A DNA stretch of 35,996 nt, from NCBI RefSeq assembly GCF_024357955.1, contig NZ_JANEYT010000049.1:1-35996 (forward strand). Reading direction: 5' to 3'. Below the pieces are notes generated by a model. The model was not told the origin of the DNA and made no database searches. It saw nothing but the letters and a program-made list of their open reading frames with translations. Numbering within the stretch: position 1 is the stretch's first letter; every line of letters begins with the position of its first letter. The DNA comes from Photobacterium pectinilyticum (GTDB taxonomy: Bacteria; Pseudomonadota; Gammaproteobacteria; Enterobacterales; Vibrionaceae). Shown piece after piece: positions 8,201 through 17,601 of this stretch. The position numbers and the translations under genes are program-made.

Positions 8201-9976
8201 ATGATAGATATTGCAATACTACTCGTTTATTTTGGTTTCTTAATTGCTATTGGTTGGTCATTTAGAAAGTTCAGTTCTAACACCAGTGATTATTTTAGGG
8301 GCGGAGGTAAAATGCTGTGGTGGATGGTTGGTTCCACATCCTTTATGACCGCAGTAAGTGCAATGACCTTTACTGGTCATATGGGCAAAAGTCTAACAGG
8401 AGGCTTCGCCGTTGCGATTGTTGTTTTCTATGCCTCCGCACTTGGTTTTTTATGTAACTACCTATTCTTTGCGGCTAAAGCTCGACAAATGCGAGTTATT
8501 ACGCCCTTAGAAGGTGTTAGGATGCGTTACGGTCGTATAAACGAACAGATCATGATGTGGTCAAGAATGCCTTTGGGTATTCTTCAGGCGGCTATTTGGG
8601 TGAATGCACTTGGGGTATTCGCAAGTGCTGTAGTCGGGGTGCCATTAGAAGTGACGATTGTCGTCACTGGCGGTATCGTAGTCTTTATGTCTTTAATCGG
8701 GGGCAGCTGGGCCGTTATTGCATCAGACTTTATGCAAATGGTGATTCTAACTGTTATGACGTTGGTGACTGGAATGGTAGCCCTTTGGAAAGGGGGCGGT
8801 GTCGTTGAGCTCATGTCAAATGGTCTTCCAGAGAATCCAATCATTGGTGATGGTTACAATTACACCTACCTCTTTGTGGGTTGGTTCCTTTGTATGTTTA
8901 TCAAGCAGTTCTTAACGACGAACAACATGTTGAGTTCGTACCGATACATCACAGCAAAAGATACAAAAAATGCTCGAAAAGCGGCATTGTTAGCTGCGTC
9001 ATTAATGTTAGTTGGTCCTTTAGTTTGGTTCTTACCTGTATGGTTCGTCTCTGGCCATTACCCTGATCCTTCAACGTGGGGTCTTGACGGTCTAGGAAAC
9101 AAAGTGACAGATGCAACGTATTACATTTTTGTAAAACGTGAAATGCCAGTGGGTATGATAGGTCTGCTACTTGCTGCTATCTTTGCTGCGACGATGTCAT
9201 CAATGGATTCTGGTTTGAATGGAAACTCTGGTATTGTTATTAAGAGTATTTACCAACCTTACATCAAAAAAGATGCTTCAGAACAACACCTTTTGAAAGT
9301 AGGGAAGATGCTGACTGCAGCGTTCGGGGTCGTGATTATTCTATCAGCACTTGGACTATCATCACTCAGACAATATGGTTTGTTTGATTTGACGATGCTA
9401 ATTAATACACTAATTGGTTTTCCAATTCTTATTCCTGCTCTGTTGGGCATCTACGTTAAGAAAACACCAGAGTGGGCTGTCGGCGGTACTATCTTGGTCG
9501 GTATGTGTGTATCAGCAATAATTGCTTTTGTTATTACACCAGAGATGATTGCTAGTTTCTTAAACTTAGATCAGCCATTGACGAATCGTGAGTTTACAGA
9601 AATGAAGTCAGTGACTCTCGGTGTTGTTGGACACGGGTTGATTACTCTGCCGTTCTTTGTCTGTACGCAATTCTTCTACAAGGGCTTGTCTCCTGAGCGT
9701 GAGAAGAATATTGAGCAGTTCTTTACCAATATTGATACTGAGGTTGTTGTTGAGGATACGGCGGATAGTATTGAGTTAGATAACAGGCAGAACAAGGTAC
9801 TAGGAAAAATGCTTCTTGTTGCTGCGGGATTCATCTCATTACTTACGTTGGTACCTAACCCTATGTGGGGGCGTTCGCTATTCCTCATCATGTCTTTGAT
9901 TGTCGCAGGAATTGGTTTCGCCTTACTTAAGGCGGTTAAAGAACCAGAATGCAAGGTTACGATGGCTACGGATTAA
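8201..9976 (+). CDS. Sodium:solute symporter (SSS/SLC5 family)
   Basis: 591 residues, no cleaved signal, with many hydrophobic segments across the length, as expected for a LeuT-fold SSS transporter. Recognisable SSS blocks include SDYFRGGGKMLWWMVGSTSF near 29-48, AVSAMTFTGHMG, SYRYITAKDTKNARKA and AATMSSMDSGLNG. A charged cytoplasmic loop around residues 490-530 precedes the last two membrane segments. It is strongly similar along its whole length to the symporter at 23150-24934, so the two are duplicates. Neighbours are a cytoplasmic sulfatase, GH78 and GH43, so the cargo is probably a sulfated ulvan oligosaccharide or its sugar; this is inferred from context. The gene starts 81 bp after the sulfatase stop, with a GAGAGGGA ribosome binding site. 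Confidence 0.88.
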   Translation: MIDIAILLVYFGFLIAIGWSFRKFSSNTSDYFRGGGKMLWWMVGSTSFMTAVSAMTFTGHMGKSLTGGFAVAIVVFYASALGFLCNYLFFAAKARQMRVITPLEGVRMRYGRINEQIMMWSRMPLGILQAAIWVNALGVFASAVVGVPLEVTIVVTGGIVVFMSLIGGSWAVIASDFMQMVILTVMTLVTGMVALWKGGGVVELMSNGLPENPIIGDGYNYTYLFVGWFLCMFIKQFLTTNNMLSSYRYITAKDTKNARKAALLAASLMLVGPLVWFLPVWFVSGHYPDPSTWGLDGLGNKVTDATYYIFVKREMPVGMIGLLLAAIFAATMSSMDSGLNGNSGIVIKSIYQPYIKKDASEQHLLKVGKMLTAAFGVVIILSALGLSSLRQYGLFDLTMLINTLIGFPILIPALLGIYVKKTPEWAVGGTILVGMCVSAIIAFVITPEMIASFLNLDQPLTNREFTEMKSVTLGVVGHGLITLPFFVCTQFFYKGLSPEREKNIEQFFTNIDTEVVVEDTADSIELDNRQNKVLGKMLLVAAGFISLLTLVPNPMWGRSLFLIMSLIVAGIGFALLKAVKEPECKVTMATD

Positions 9977-10004
9977 CGTACAAGAATTATTCGTTAATTA
10001 AACC

Positions 10005-10038
10005 TGGAGCACATATATGTAATTTTATATGTGCTCCA
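10005..10038 (+). terminator. Intra-operon hairpin between symporter and GH78
   Basis: A perfect 13-bp stem (TGGAGCACATATA / TATATGTGCTCCA) with an 8-nt loop in the 95-bp gap between the symporter and the rhamnosidase genes. Only AAATTT follows, so it may be a weak terminator or an mRNA processing/stability element giving different expression on each side. Confidence 0.5.
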
Positions 10039-10071
10039 AATTTCGCAAGTAAATATAATGAAGAGTGAGTG

Positions 10072-12735
10072 ATGAATATGTTAAATATAGAAAGTCTATA
10101 CATTAATAACTTGCAAGAAGTTAATTGTGTAGAGTCTTTACCTAACTTAACGTGGAAAGTGAAGGCAACTCACCGAGATGAGAGTCAAATTGCATTTCAG
10201 TATCAAGTCTCAACTGAAAATGACTTTTCAAAAATAATTTTAGATTCTGGTCGACAAGAAAGTGACAGAAGTGTAAATGTAAAAATTAACTTGGAAAATT
10301 TTGATTTTTCACAACGATATTTCGTCAGAGTTAAGTGTTGGAACAACTACAATCAGGAATCTGATTGGAAGCAGTCAAGCTTTATATCAGGGCTCAATAA
10401 AAATAATTGGCAAGCAAAGTATATTCGTTCAAGTCTGGAAGAGACTAACTATGAACAGCAGGGGATATACTTTAGAAAGAACTTTGCTGTTGATAACCTC
10501 AATGAAGTTGAATCAGTCATGATTCATGCGACAGCGGGGGGGATATATCAAGCATATTTAAACAATGAAGAAATTATAGATGGTGTTTTAAAACCGGGTT
10601 TTACCAGCTACAAAAAAAATCATCTTTACCAAACTGCAGAGATTACTAATAAGATCTCGAACGATAATACAATCGTCTTTCACGTAGGACCTGGATGGTA
10701 CTGTGGACGGTTGGGATGGCTAGACGATAGTGCCCTTTATGACGTTGTGCCCGGCATGATTTGTCAAATTATTGTTCGGTATAAAAATGGGACAAAAGAA
10801 GTTATCCCTACTGATGATTCATGGAAATGGTCAGAATCACCGGTTGTTTTTTCAAGTATCTATGATGGTGAAACATATGATTCTAGAAAAGAGATAGGTT
10901 TATGGAGCGAAGCATCAGAAGACAATGCTTCTTGGGTGAGTTGTATATCGGTTAATTTTGATTTAAATGTATTAAAGCCACAGGATGCGTGCGTTGTCGA
11001 ACGAATAGAGACAATTAGCGCTAAGTCTATATTTGAAAGTCCATGTGGTGAGACCATAGTCGATTTCGGCCAGAATATGTCAGGTCTTATTGAGTTTGAA
11101 GTAGCTGGTCAAGCAGGGGATGTTCTGACAATTGAACATTTTGAGGTGCTTGATAAAGAGGGCAATGCTCATATCGAAAATCTCCGCACGGCTGGACAAA
11201 AAAATACATTTATTATTGGACCAAAGAAGCGATATTCGTATAGTCCACATTTCACATTCCAAGGCTTTCGCTACGCAAGAATTAGTAAATCATCGCCAGA
11301 GATAGCGATCAGTAACATTGAAGCTATCGTTATTCATTCTGCATTGGAACGAACAGGTCACTTTGAAAGCTCTAATTCGCTACTGAATAAGTTACACGAA
11401 AATATCCGTTGGGGCATGAAAGGAAATTTTGTAGATATCCCTACAGACTGCCCTCAACGTGACGAGAGGTTGGGTTGGACTGGAGACGCTCAGATCTTCT
11501 CTAAGACGGCCTGTTACTTGTACGATTCAAAGAGTTTTTTCACTAAATGGCTTGTAGACGTATCTTGTGATCAACTGTCTGATGGAGGGATACCTTTTGT
11601 TGTTCCTGATACATTGACAGGTAGAGTAGACTCTCACCCTTTTTTCAAAAAAAGTACGCACTCTTCCGCTGGATGGGGTGATGCTATTGTGATTATTCCT
11701 TGGCAACTTTACCTTATGTATGGTGACAAGGAAGTGCTGGAAAATCACTATCAATCGATGTGTAAGTATCTCGAATTTGTTGAGAGCAAATCTCACGATT
11801 ATGTTTACGATTATGAGATTCAATTTGGCGACTGGTTAGCGTTAGATGCAGAGAAGGGCAGCTTCTTTGGAGGTACCCCAACAGCGTTTACAGGTACAGC
11901 ATATTTTGCCTATTCGACCAAACTACTAGGTAAAATATCTGAAATATTAGGTTACTCAGCGAATAGTGATTACTACAACTCTTTGTCTGAAAGGATCAGA
12001 CAGAAATTTGTATCTGAATTCGTTGGTAACGATTGTGAACGTTTACCACAAACTCAAACATCACATATTTTGCCACTGCATTTTAACCTAGTATCAAATG
12101 TTCAGAAAAAGAAAATCGCTTCTGGGTTAGTCACATTGATTCAAAACAATAATGGTCATTTGAACACGGGATTTTTAGGTACACCGCACATATGTGAAGC
12201 GTTAAGTGATAACGGCTATAAAGATGCTGCGTATGAACTATTACTACAAGAAACTTATCCGTCTTGGTTAAATCAAGTGAAATTAGGTGCCACAACCATT
12301 TGGGAACATTGGGATGGTATTCAAAACGACGGAAGTCTCAGAGACCCGGGTATGAATTCGTTCAACCATTATGCATACGGAGCAGTGGGGCAGTGGCTAT
12401 ACAGCAACGTTTTAGGTATTCGTTCTATAGAGTCTAATCCTGGTTTTAAGAAATTTAGAGTCAGCCCATTACTTAGTTCAAGGCTAAGTTATGCTTCGGG
12501 TCAATATTCTACTTGTTATGGTGAGATTAAAGTTTCATGGGTCTGCCTTAGTGAAAGTGATTATGAATTAGAAGTGGAAGTACCATTTAATTCTCAAGCT
12601 ATTGTTTCTATACCAGAATGTTGCATAAGCCGCGTAGATGGTTTTTCTATAAATAACCGTAATGAATTAATTATTGGTTCCGGTAAATATAAGTTACATG
12701 TGACCTCATTGGTCAAAGAAATGACATTTAATTAA
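10072..12735 (+). CDS. Cytoplasmic alpha-L-rhamnosidase, GH78
   Basis: 887 residues, no signal peptide. It hydrolyses terminal alpha-L-rhamnose. The domain order fits GH78: a fibronectin-like N-domain about 20-110, a beta domain about 140-290 with the WYCGRLGW motif, a concanavalin-like domain about 310-415, and the (alpha/alpha)6 catalytic barrel about 425-790. The catalytic signature DCPQRDERLGWTGD is at 459-472, and the base-bearing TTIWEHWDG has Glu745. A beta-sandwich C-domain follows. The start is ambiguous (GTG 10069, ATG 10072, ATG 10078); 10072 was chosen for its spacing from AAGAG. In ulvan breakdown it would free rhamnose from desulfated oligosaccharides for the rha operon. It is followed after 26 bp by GH43. 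Confidence 0.93.
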   Translation: MNMLNIESLYINNLQEVNCVESLPNLTWKVKATHRDESQIAFQYQVSTENDFSKIILDSGRQESDRSVNVKINLENFDFSQRYFVRVKCWNNYNQESDWKQSSFISGLNKNNWQAKYIRSSLEETNYEQQGIYFRKNFAVDNLNEVESVMIHATAGGIYQAYLNNEEIIDGVLKPGFTSYKKNHLYQTAEITNKISNDNTIVFHVGPGWYCGRLGWLDDSALYDVVPGMICQIIVRYKNGTKEVIPTDDSWKWSESPVVFSSIYDGETYDSRKEIGLWSEASEDNASWVSCISVNFDLNVLKPQDACVVERIETISAKSIFESPCGETIVDFGQNMSGLIEFEVAGQAGDVLTIEHFEVLDKEGNAHIENLRTAGQKNTFIIGPKKRYSYSPHFTFQGFRYARISKSSPEIAISNIEAIVIHSALERTGHFESSNSLLNKLHENIRWGMKGNFVDIPTDCPQRDERLGWTGDAQIFSKTACYLYDSKSFFTKWLVDVSCDQLSDGGIPFVVPDTLTGRVDSHPFFKKSTHSSAGWGDAIVIIPWQLYLMYGDKEVLENHYQSMCKYLEFVESKSHDYVYDYEIQFGDWLALDAEKGSFFGGTPTAFTGTAYFAYSTKLLGKISEILGYSANSDYYNSLSERIRQKFVSEFVGNDCERLPQTQTSHILPLHFNLVSNVQKKKIASGLVTLIQNNNGHLNTGFLGTPHICEALSDNGYKDAAYELLLQETYPSWLNQVKLGATTIWEHWDGIQNDGSLRDPGMNSFNHYAYGAVGQWLYSNVLGIRSIESNPGFKKFRVSPLLSSRLSYASGQYSTCYGEIKVSWVCLSESDYELEVEVPFNSQAIVSIPECCISRVDGFSINNRNELIIGSGKYKLHVTSLVKEMTFN

Positions 12736-12761
12736 ATTATTAGAATTGGAAGTAAAAGATT

Positions 12762-14429
12762 ATGTTAGATAATAAATTTGGTAGTTGGGGTGATCAAGGT
12801 GATGGGACTTATATTAACCCTGTATTAAATGCTGATTATCCAGATTCTGATATTGAGCAAGTAGGTGATACTTATTACATGATCACATCAAAACAACATA
12901 TGTCACCAGGGATGCCGATATTGGCCTCGAAGGATATGGTTAACTGGAGTAATGTTGGTTTTGGGTTTAATCGTCTATCTTGGGCTCCCGAATATAACTG
13001 GGATCGAATGAATGGGTACTCATTTGGCGTATGGGCTGGAGATTTAGCTTATAATGACGGTACTTGGTATATATATCAAATTGATTATAACCACGGGTTG
13101 ATGGTCACTACAGCAAAAGATATCGCTGGGCCATGGAGTGAACCAAAGATATTGTTAGATACAACGCATGTAATGGATGATCCTGCGGTATATTGGGATA
13201 AAGATAGTCATAAAGCTTATGTAATAGTTAATGCTGGCGTTAAACCAGAAAATCTAGATGAAGAATCTCCGGTAAACACAAATGTAATATATGAAATGAG
13301 CTGGGATGGATTGTCAATTCTCGATCAAGGTAAAGAGGTTTATTCTGGTATTGGTGCGGAAGCCGCGAAAATTTATAAGTTTAACGGTTATTGGTACATT
13401 TTTATCGCTGAATGGACAATAGGCGATAGCTCAACTGGTCTTGGCGTCAAAAATGCTAAAAACGATAGAAAGCAAGTTGTTTTGAGATCATCTGATAGTA
13501 TTTATGGCCCTTATGAAAAAAAGGTTGTTCTACAAAAAGGTAGCAACTTTGGCGGTAGAAGTGCTAGTCAAGGTGCATTACTTCAAGCGCCGGATGAATC
13601 TTGGTGGTATATGCATCAACTCGTTCAGAATGACGATGATCCTTTTCAGGGAAGAGTTCAATGTTTAGAGCCAGTAAACTGGATTGATGACTGGCCAATT
13701 ATTGGTATAGATGAAAACGGTGACGGCATTGGTGAACCAGTTAAGCGATACAGGAAACCAATAAATGGGTTCCCAGTTCAAGCGCCTCTCAGTGATGATG
13801 ATTTCTCAACAGATACACTTGGACCTCAATGGGAATGGAATCATGATCCAAGGGATTCTCACTGGTCATTAACTGATAATCCAGGCCATCTGCGTTTAAA
13901 AGCCAGTAAACTTGTTCCCAATGGTGACGGTTATGGGCCCAAAACAAACCAATGGACAAATAGCAATGGTGCTAGTTCAGATTTTTGGCGAGCATGTAAC
14001 ACGTTAAGTCAGCGAATTATGGGGACTTCTCATGGGGTCGCTGAGGCAAAGATAAAGCTACAGGGGATGAAACCACATCAAGTTGCCGGCCTAGTTAGGT
14101 TTGGTGGTGTTTTCAATCTTATGGGTATTAAAGTTTCCGAATCGGGTGTTCATAATTTATTTTTTATGAACACAAAAGGTGAAGAAGTTGAAGGAGACGT
14201 TGTAGACTCTGAACATATTTATATCCGAACGACAAACAATGGAAACTGTGCGTTCTTTGAATATAGTTTGGATGGCAAAGTTTATAAGTATTTTGGCCCT
14301 CAATTTGAAATTGCGTTCGGAAATTGGACGGGTGATCGATTGGGTTTCTTCACATGGAATGATGTTGAAGAGAATGGTTATATTGATGTTGAATCGTTCA
14401 CTTATGACTATGATGGTCCTAAAAGTTAA
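12762..14429 (+). CDS. Cytoplasmic GH43 glycosidase, probable beta-xylosidase
   Basis: 555 residues, no signal peptide. The N-terminal half is a five-bladed propeller of clan GH-F. The three acidic residues are visible: Asp28 in ADYPDSD (base), Asp140 in MDDPAVYWD (pKa modulator) and Glu200 in GAEAAKIYK (acid). From about residue 345 a second beta-sandwich domain of the concanavalin-like type, common at the end of GH43 xylosidases, runs to the C-terminus. Ulvan carries xylose between rhamnose-3-sulfate residues, so release of xylose is the likely role; arabinosidase activity is the main alternative. It is last in the operon starting at 6800, and a strong terminator follows. No xylose isomerase or kinase is in the window. 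Confidence 0.88.
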   Translation: MLDNKFGSWGDQGDGTYINPVLNADYPDSDIEQVGDTYYMITSKQHMSPGMPILASKDMVNWSNVGFGFNRLSWAPEYNWDRMNGYSFGVWAGDLAYNDGTWYIYQIDYNHGLMVTTAKDIAGPWSEPKILLDTTHVMDDPAVYWDKDSHKAYVIVNAGVKPENLDEESPVNTNVIYEMSWDGLSILDQGKEVYSGIGAEAAKIYKFNGYWYIFIAEWTIGDSSTGLGVKNAKNDRKQVVLRSSDSIYGPYEKKVVLQKGSNFGGRSASQGALLQAPDESWWYMHQLVQNDDDPFQGRVQCLEPVNWIDDWPIIGIDENGDGIGEPVKRYRKPINGFPVQAPLSDDDFSTDTLGPQWEWNHDPRDSHWSLTDNPGHLRLKASKLVPNGDGYGPKTNQWTNSNGASSDFWRACNTLSQRIMGTSHGVAEAKIKLQGMKPHQVAGLVRFGGVFNLMGIKVSESGVHNLFFMNTKGEEVEGDVVDSEHIYIRTTNNGNCAFFEYSLDGKVYKYFGPQFEIAFGNWTGDRLGFFTWNDVEENGYIDVESFTYDYDGPKS

Positions 14430-14449
14430 ATAAAAAAATTTTTATATTT

Positions 14450-14482
14450 TATCCCAAAGTTCAAACATTGAGCTTTGGGATA
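14450..14482 (+). terminator. Terminator of the sulfatase-SSS-GH78-GH43 operon
   Basis: A 15-bp stem (TATCCCAAAGTTCAA / TTGAGCTTTGGGATA, one wobble pair) with a 3-nt loop, followed by TTGTTTTT, 20 bp after the GH43 stop. Confidence 0.85.
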
Positions 14483-14716
14483 TTGTTTTTCACGTAAAAC
14501 ATCATATGGATATGAAAATTATAATTTTTCATGTTAATAATACCGATACTAATGCTAGTGATTACTTTTTAAATCATATATCTATATTTGATTTTGGCGG
14601 TTAATAAAAAATAAATAGTATTTAGTTAGTTAAGAACATAACTTGCATTTTGTTATGTCATTATTTGCTAATAATATTGTGATTTATCTATTGAAAATAA
14701 ATATCTGAGCAATTCC

Positions 14717-14731
14717 ACAAAAATTGAATAT
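14717..14731 (+). promoter_or_regulatory. Candidate single half-site upstream of the porin gene
   Basis: ACAAAAATTGAATAT resembles the operator half-sites seen upstream of PL25, GH88, SSS and rhaB, but no good partner lies 22 bp away on either side. It is 121 bp before the porin ATG. The surrounding 14483-14852 is otherwise gene-free and should hold the porin promoter. Confidence 0.25.
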
Positions 14732-14852
14732 AGTAATGAATGTTATCATAAGTTAAGCAATAATAACCTTAATGAATACTGATGGAGTTTTCTGTTTAAC
14801 ACTTTATTTTAGTTAGTGAAATATTATAATTTAAGGATTGAAAGGATTTAAA

Positions 14853-15539
14853 ATGAAAAAAACAAAAATTTTTGTGCTAGCACTCACTTCTATGATCGCT
14901 AGTACTTCAGTATCTGCGGCTACTTTGATGGTGCGTCAGGAACGCCTTCATGATGCATATAATCCAGTAGATAAAAATGCAACAATGTTTAAATTGACTG
15001 GTAGTGTTGATAAAACATTTTTTGCTGTGCAAGCGATATTGAAAGGTGAAAACCCTAATTCTTATGCGACGTCAAATAATGAACTTCAATTAGGATATCG
15101 TTATTATGTAAATGATAAACTCCTATTGATTCCTAAAATTGATGCAACAGCAGTTTCTACTGGCATAGGATATAAACCTCAACTTGGTATTGTGTCAAAT
15201 TGGGGCGGTGGGTTTTCAACAGAATTTAAGTACAAGCATGAGTTTTTTGTTTCAAAGAATGGTAGAGATAGTGACCAAACAAAAAGTCAATATCAAGTTA
15301 ACTTAAATTACGCTGCAACAGAGAATCTTCGTTTTGGCTTGCAGTATGATTACCATCGCCGTGTAGTTGGTGGTGCGCTATGGGATAATGAAAAATATAA
15401 ACATGAAATTGAAGCCAAGTCGTACTATACAGTTGCAAAGGGATTGACACCGTTTGTCACGTTTTCGGCAGTTCCGGTACACCCAACTTCAGACGATTAT
15501 CAATTACGTAGTCGTGTAGGTGTCTTATACAGTTTTTAA
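14853..15539 (+). CDS. KdgM-family outer-membrane porin for acidic oligosaccharides
   Basis: 228 residues from the ATG at 14853, preceded by AAAGGATTT; an upstream TTG is rejected. A signal peptide (MKKTKIF, hydrophobic core, SVSA cleavage before ATL) is followed by alternating beta strands rich in Tyr, Lys and Arg, ending in a C-terminal aromatic (LYSF), the usual signal for outer-membrane barrel assembly. The length and strand pattern fit the 12-stranded KdgM type, which passes oligogalacturonates and related acidic oligosaccharides. Here it would admit lyase-made ulvan oligosaccharides to the periplasm. It is monocistronic, with its own terminator. KdgM membership is by general pattern, not by a single catalytic motif. 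Confidence 0.8.
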   Translation: MKKTKIFVLALTSMIASTSVSAATLMVRQERLHDAYNPVDKNATMFKLTGSVDKTFFAVQAILKGENPNSYATSNNELQLGYRYYVNDKLLLIPKIDATAVSTGIGYKPQLGIVSNWGGGFSTEFKYKHEFFVSKNGRDSDQTKSQYQVNLNYAATENLRFGLQYDYHRRVVGGALWDNEKYKHEIEAKSYYTVAKGLTPFVTFSAVPVHPTSDDYQLRSRVGVLYSF

Positions 15540-15618
15540 ACATTTCTCAAATGATGATGTTTCTATGGTATTTAATAAAATAAATATTATTAGTGATGAA
15601 GTTGAATTGTAGTTTAGG

Positions 15619-15642
15619 CCACCTACTGATGTAGGTGGTTTT
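15619..15642 (+). terminator. Terminator of the porin gene
   Basis: An 8-bp stem (CCACCTAC / GTAGGTGG) with a TGAT tetraloop and a TTTTGTTGTT tail, 79 bp after the porin stop. It is a typical Rho-independent terminator. Confidence 0.85.
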
Positions 15643-15764
15643 GTTGTTGTAAATAATATATTTCATCTTAGATTCTTAGTCATTTTCTAACTCAATTATT
15701 GATTATATTTAATTATATCGTGTCACTATGTTGCGCCTACCTAAATTATAAAGTGGTAATTTAT

Positions 15765-17450
15765 ATGAAAGATAATTTTAATTTATTGATGTTTGCAGCG
15801 CTATTGTTGCCATATTCTAATATTTGTCAAGCAGAACAAGAACACAATAACCCTCAAGCTATTTATGTAGACTATACTGATTCATCTAGTTCAATTGGTG
15901 AATTGTATGACTTTTTTGATGTTAGTGTAAGAACAGAAAGAGGTAATCCAGTAGAAAAACCAGCAACGTTGGGTCGTAAAGCTAAAGTAAACACAGTTAG
16001 AATGCTTGGTGGTTGGTATAATCAAGATCTTACTGCAGATACGTACCAGTGGGATGGTAAGAATTTTGTTTATAACTTTGATGCAGCAACAGAGCGTATC
16101 GATAAGTGGTTAGATAATGATTGGGAAGTTTTTCAAATTGTGTTGGATAATCCACCTTGGGCATTCCAAAAAGGATACAATTTTGTTGACGAGCCAGACG
16201 GTGTCAATTATTTAAAGAAAGATCGTGTAGGCGTTTATGGTAATGGTTTACCGCCTGTAGACGCTAAAGTGTGGAATCAATATATTCAATCTTTTATTAG
16301 TCATTTAATTGATAAGTATGGTAAAGAGCAAGTCGTTAGTTGGCGATTTAGAGTTGGTTCAGAAATTGACACACGTCCCCAGCATTGGTCTGCGACTCGT
16401 CAAGAATTTTTTGACCACTATGAGAATACTGTAAATGCTATTCATTCAGTTTTACCTACTGCAACAGTAGGAGTGCATTTTAGGGAGGCAACACATAAGA
16501 GTAACTATGTGGACTATAAAGGAAATAAAGAGGATGCGTATGCCCCTTATTTTGTAAGTTGGGCAAAATCCAATAATATTCCTTACGATTTCTTAGCTAT
16601 TTCGTATTACCCTATGGTAGCACACCCTGATCATATGGATATGGATGTGGTTTATAACAGCGAGATTGCGCCAATACTCGAACATAAAGACTTCAATAAA
16701 AACGCTAGTTTTGAAATTCATGAATTTAAGTACATAGTCGAGATGAAACGAGCTGGCTTTTCTAGTGTTGAATCATCCCATGGTTCGGCTTTCTTCGCCA
16801 TGTTTTCTAAGATGATGTTAGAAAATAAGATTGACAGGCTTTTTCAGTGGGGAAATGTTAAGAGAGACGGGTTCTATAATTCTGAAGCTTTAACACAGTT
16901 AGCTCTTATCAGCATGGTTGGTAATGATATGTATTCTAATCGTGTCGAAGGTACCTCAAAGTTAGATGGTAACGTTGTCGATGGAATTTTTACAAAACGA
17001 TCTGATGATAGTGGATTTGATTTGTTAATGTTTAATTTTAATAAAAATGATTTCAGTTATCAAGATGATGAACCATTTAGCATGAGCCTTAAAGTTGATA
17101 GGTCGACAGGGAGTTCATTTCGTTACCGTGTAGCACAAATTGATAAAAGTAATAATAGGGAGCAGATGTTCTTAGCTGAACATGAACGTTCTAACATTCC
17201 TGTAAGTCAAGGTGGATGGAAAAAAGAGGGGATCCACGAGTTAACTCCTATTGCAGATGCTTTAAATGATGAAGGTAAGGCAGTATTCAATGATGTTAAG
17301 CTCAAGTACTCTGATGCTAATGACTTACAATGGAGTGAATGGAAGCACTCAAAAACAATCAGTGATTCCCAATCCGGCACAATGATCAAAATTTCTAATA
17401 AAATCCCTTCATTTTCAGTACAAAAGTATGAAATCATATGGGATAAGTAG
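15765..17450 (+). CDS. Exported GH39-like glycoside hydrolase (clan GH-A)
   Basis: 561 residues from the ATG at 15765; an upstream TTG adds residues that would spoil the signal peptide. Residues 1-23 form a signal peptide (hydrophobic core, cleavage after CQA). A (beta/alpha)8 barrel fits about 30-390. The candidate acid/base is Glu200 in RFRVGSEID, where classical members have a Trp-Asn-Glu-Pro motif, and the candidate nucleophile is Glu320 in FEIHEF. A C-terminal beta-sandwich about 400-561 follows, as in GH39. GH39 members include beta-xylosidases and alpha-L-iduronidases, and GH39 enzymes are known from ulvan loci of marine Bacteroidetes. The substrate cannot be fixed from sequence. It would act in the periplasm or outside, unlike the cytoplasmic GH78 and GH43. 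Confidence 0.75.
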   Translation: MKDNFNLLMFAALLLPYSNICQAEQEHNNPQAIYVDYTDSSSSIGELYDFFDVSVRTERGNPVEKPATLGRKAKVNTVRMLGGWYNQDLTADTYQWDGKNFVYNFDAATERIDKWLDNDWEVFQIVLDNPPWAFQKGYNFVDEPDGVNYLKKDRVGVYGNGLPPVDAKVWNQYIQSFISHLIDKYGKEQVVSWRFRVGSEIDTRPQHWSATRQEFFDHYENTVNAIHSVLPTATVGVHFREATHKSNYVDYKGNKEDAYAPYFVSWAKSNNIPYDFLAISYYPMVAHPDHMDMDVVYNSEIAPILEHKDFNKNASFEIHEFKYIVEMKRAGFSSVESSHGSAFFAMFSKMMLENKIDRLFQWGNVKRDGFYNSEALTQLALISMVGNDMYSNRVEGTSKLDGNVVDGIFTKRSDDSGFDLLMFNFNKNDFSYQDDEPFSMSLKVDRSTGSSFRYRVAQIDKSNNREQMFLAEHERSNIPVSQGGWKKEGIHELTPIADALNDEGKAVFNDVKLKYSDANDLQWSEWKHSKTISDSQSGTMIKISNKIPSFSVQKYEIIWDK

Positions 17451-17534
17451 CTGTTTAATTTGGTTAATCGATTTTTCTAACTTCACTATCAGTTAGTTAT
17501 TTTCGATATGCACTAGTTAAATTGAATCTATGTT

Positions 17535-17601
17535 CTTGGTTAGTCTGAATTCGAGCTAATATTCTGATGTATATTGAATTTCAGACTATCCAAGATTTTT
17601 T
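17535..17601 (+). terminator. Long-loop hairpin with T-run after GH39-like gene
   Basis: Arms CTTGGTTAGTCTGAA (17535-17549) and TTCAGACTATCCAAG (17580-17594) pair with one mismatch over 15 bp across a 30-nt loop, and ATTTTTT follows directly. It lies 85 bp downstream of the hydrolase stop. Confidence 0.5.
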
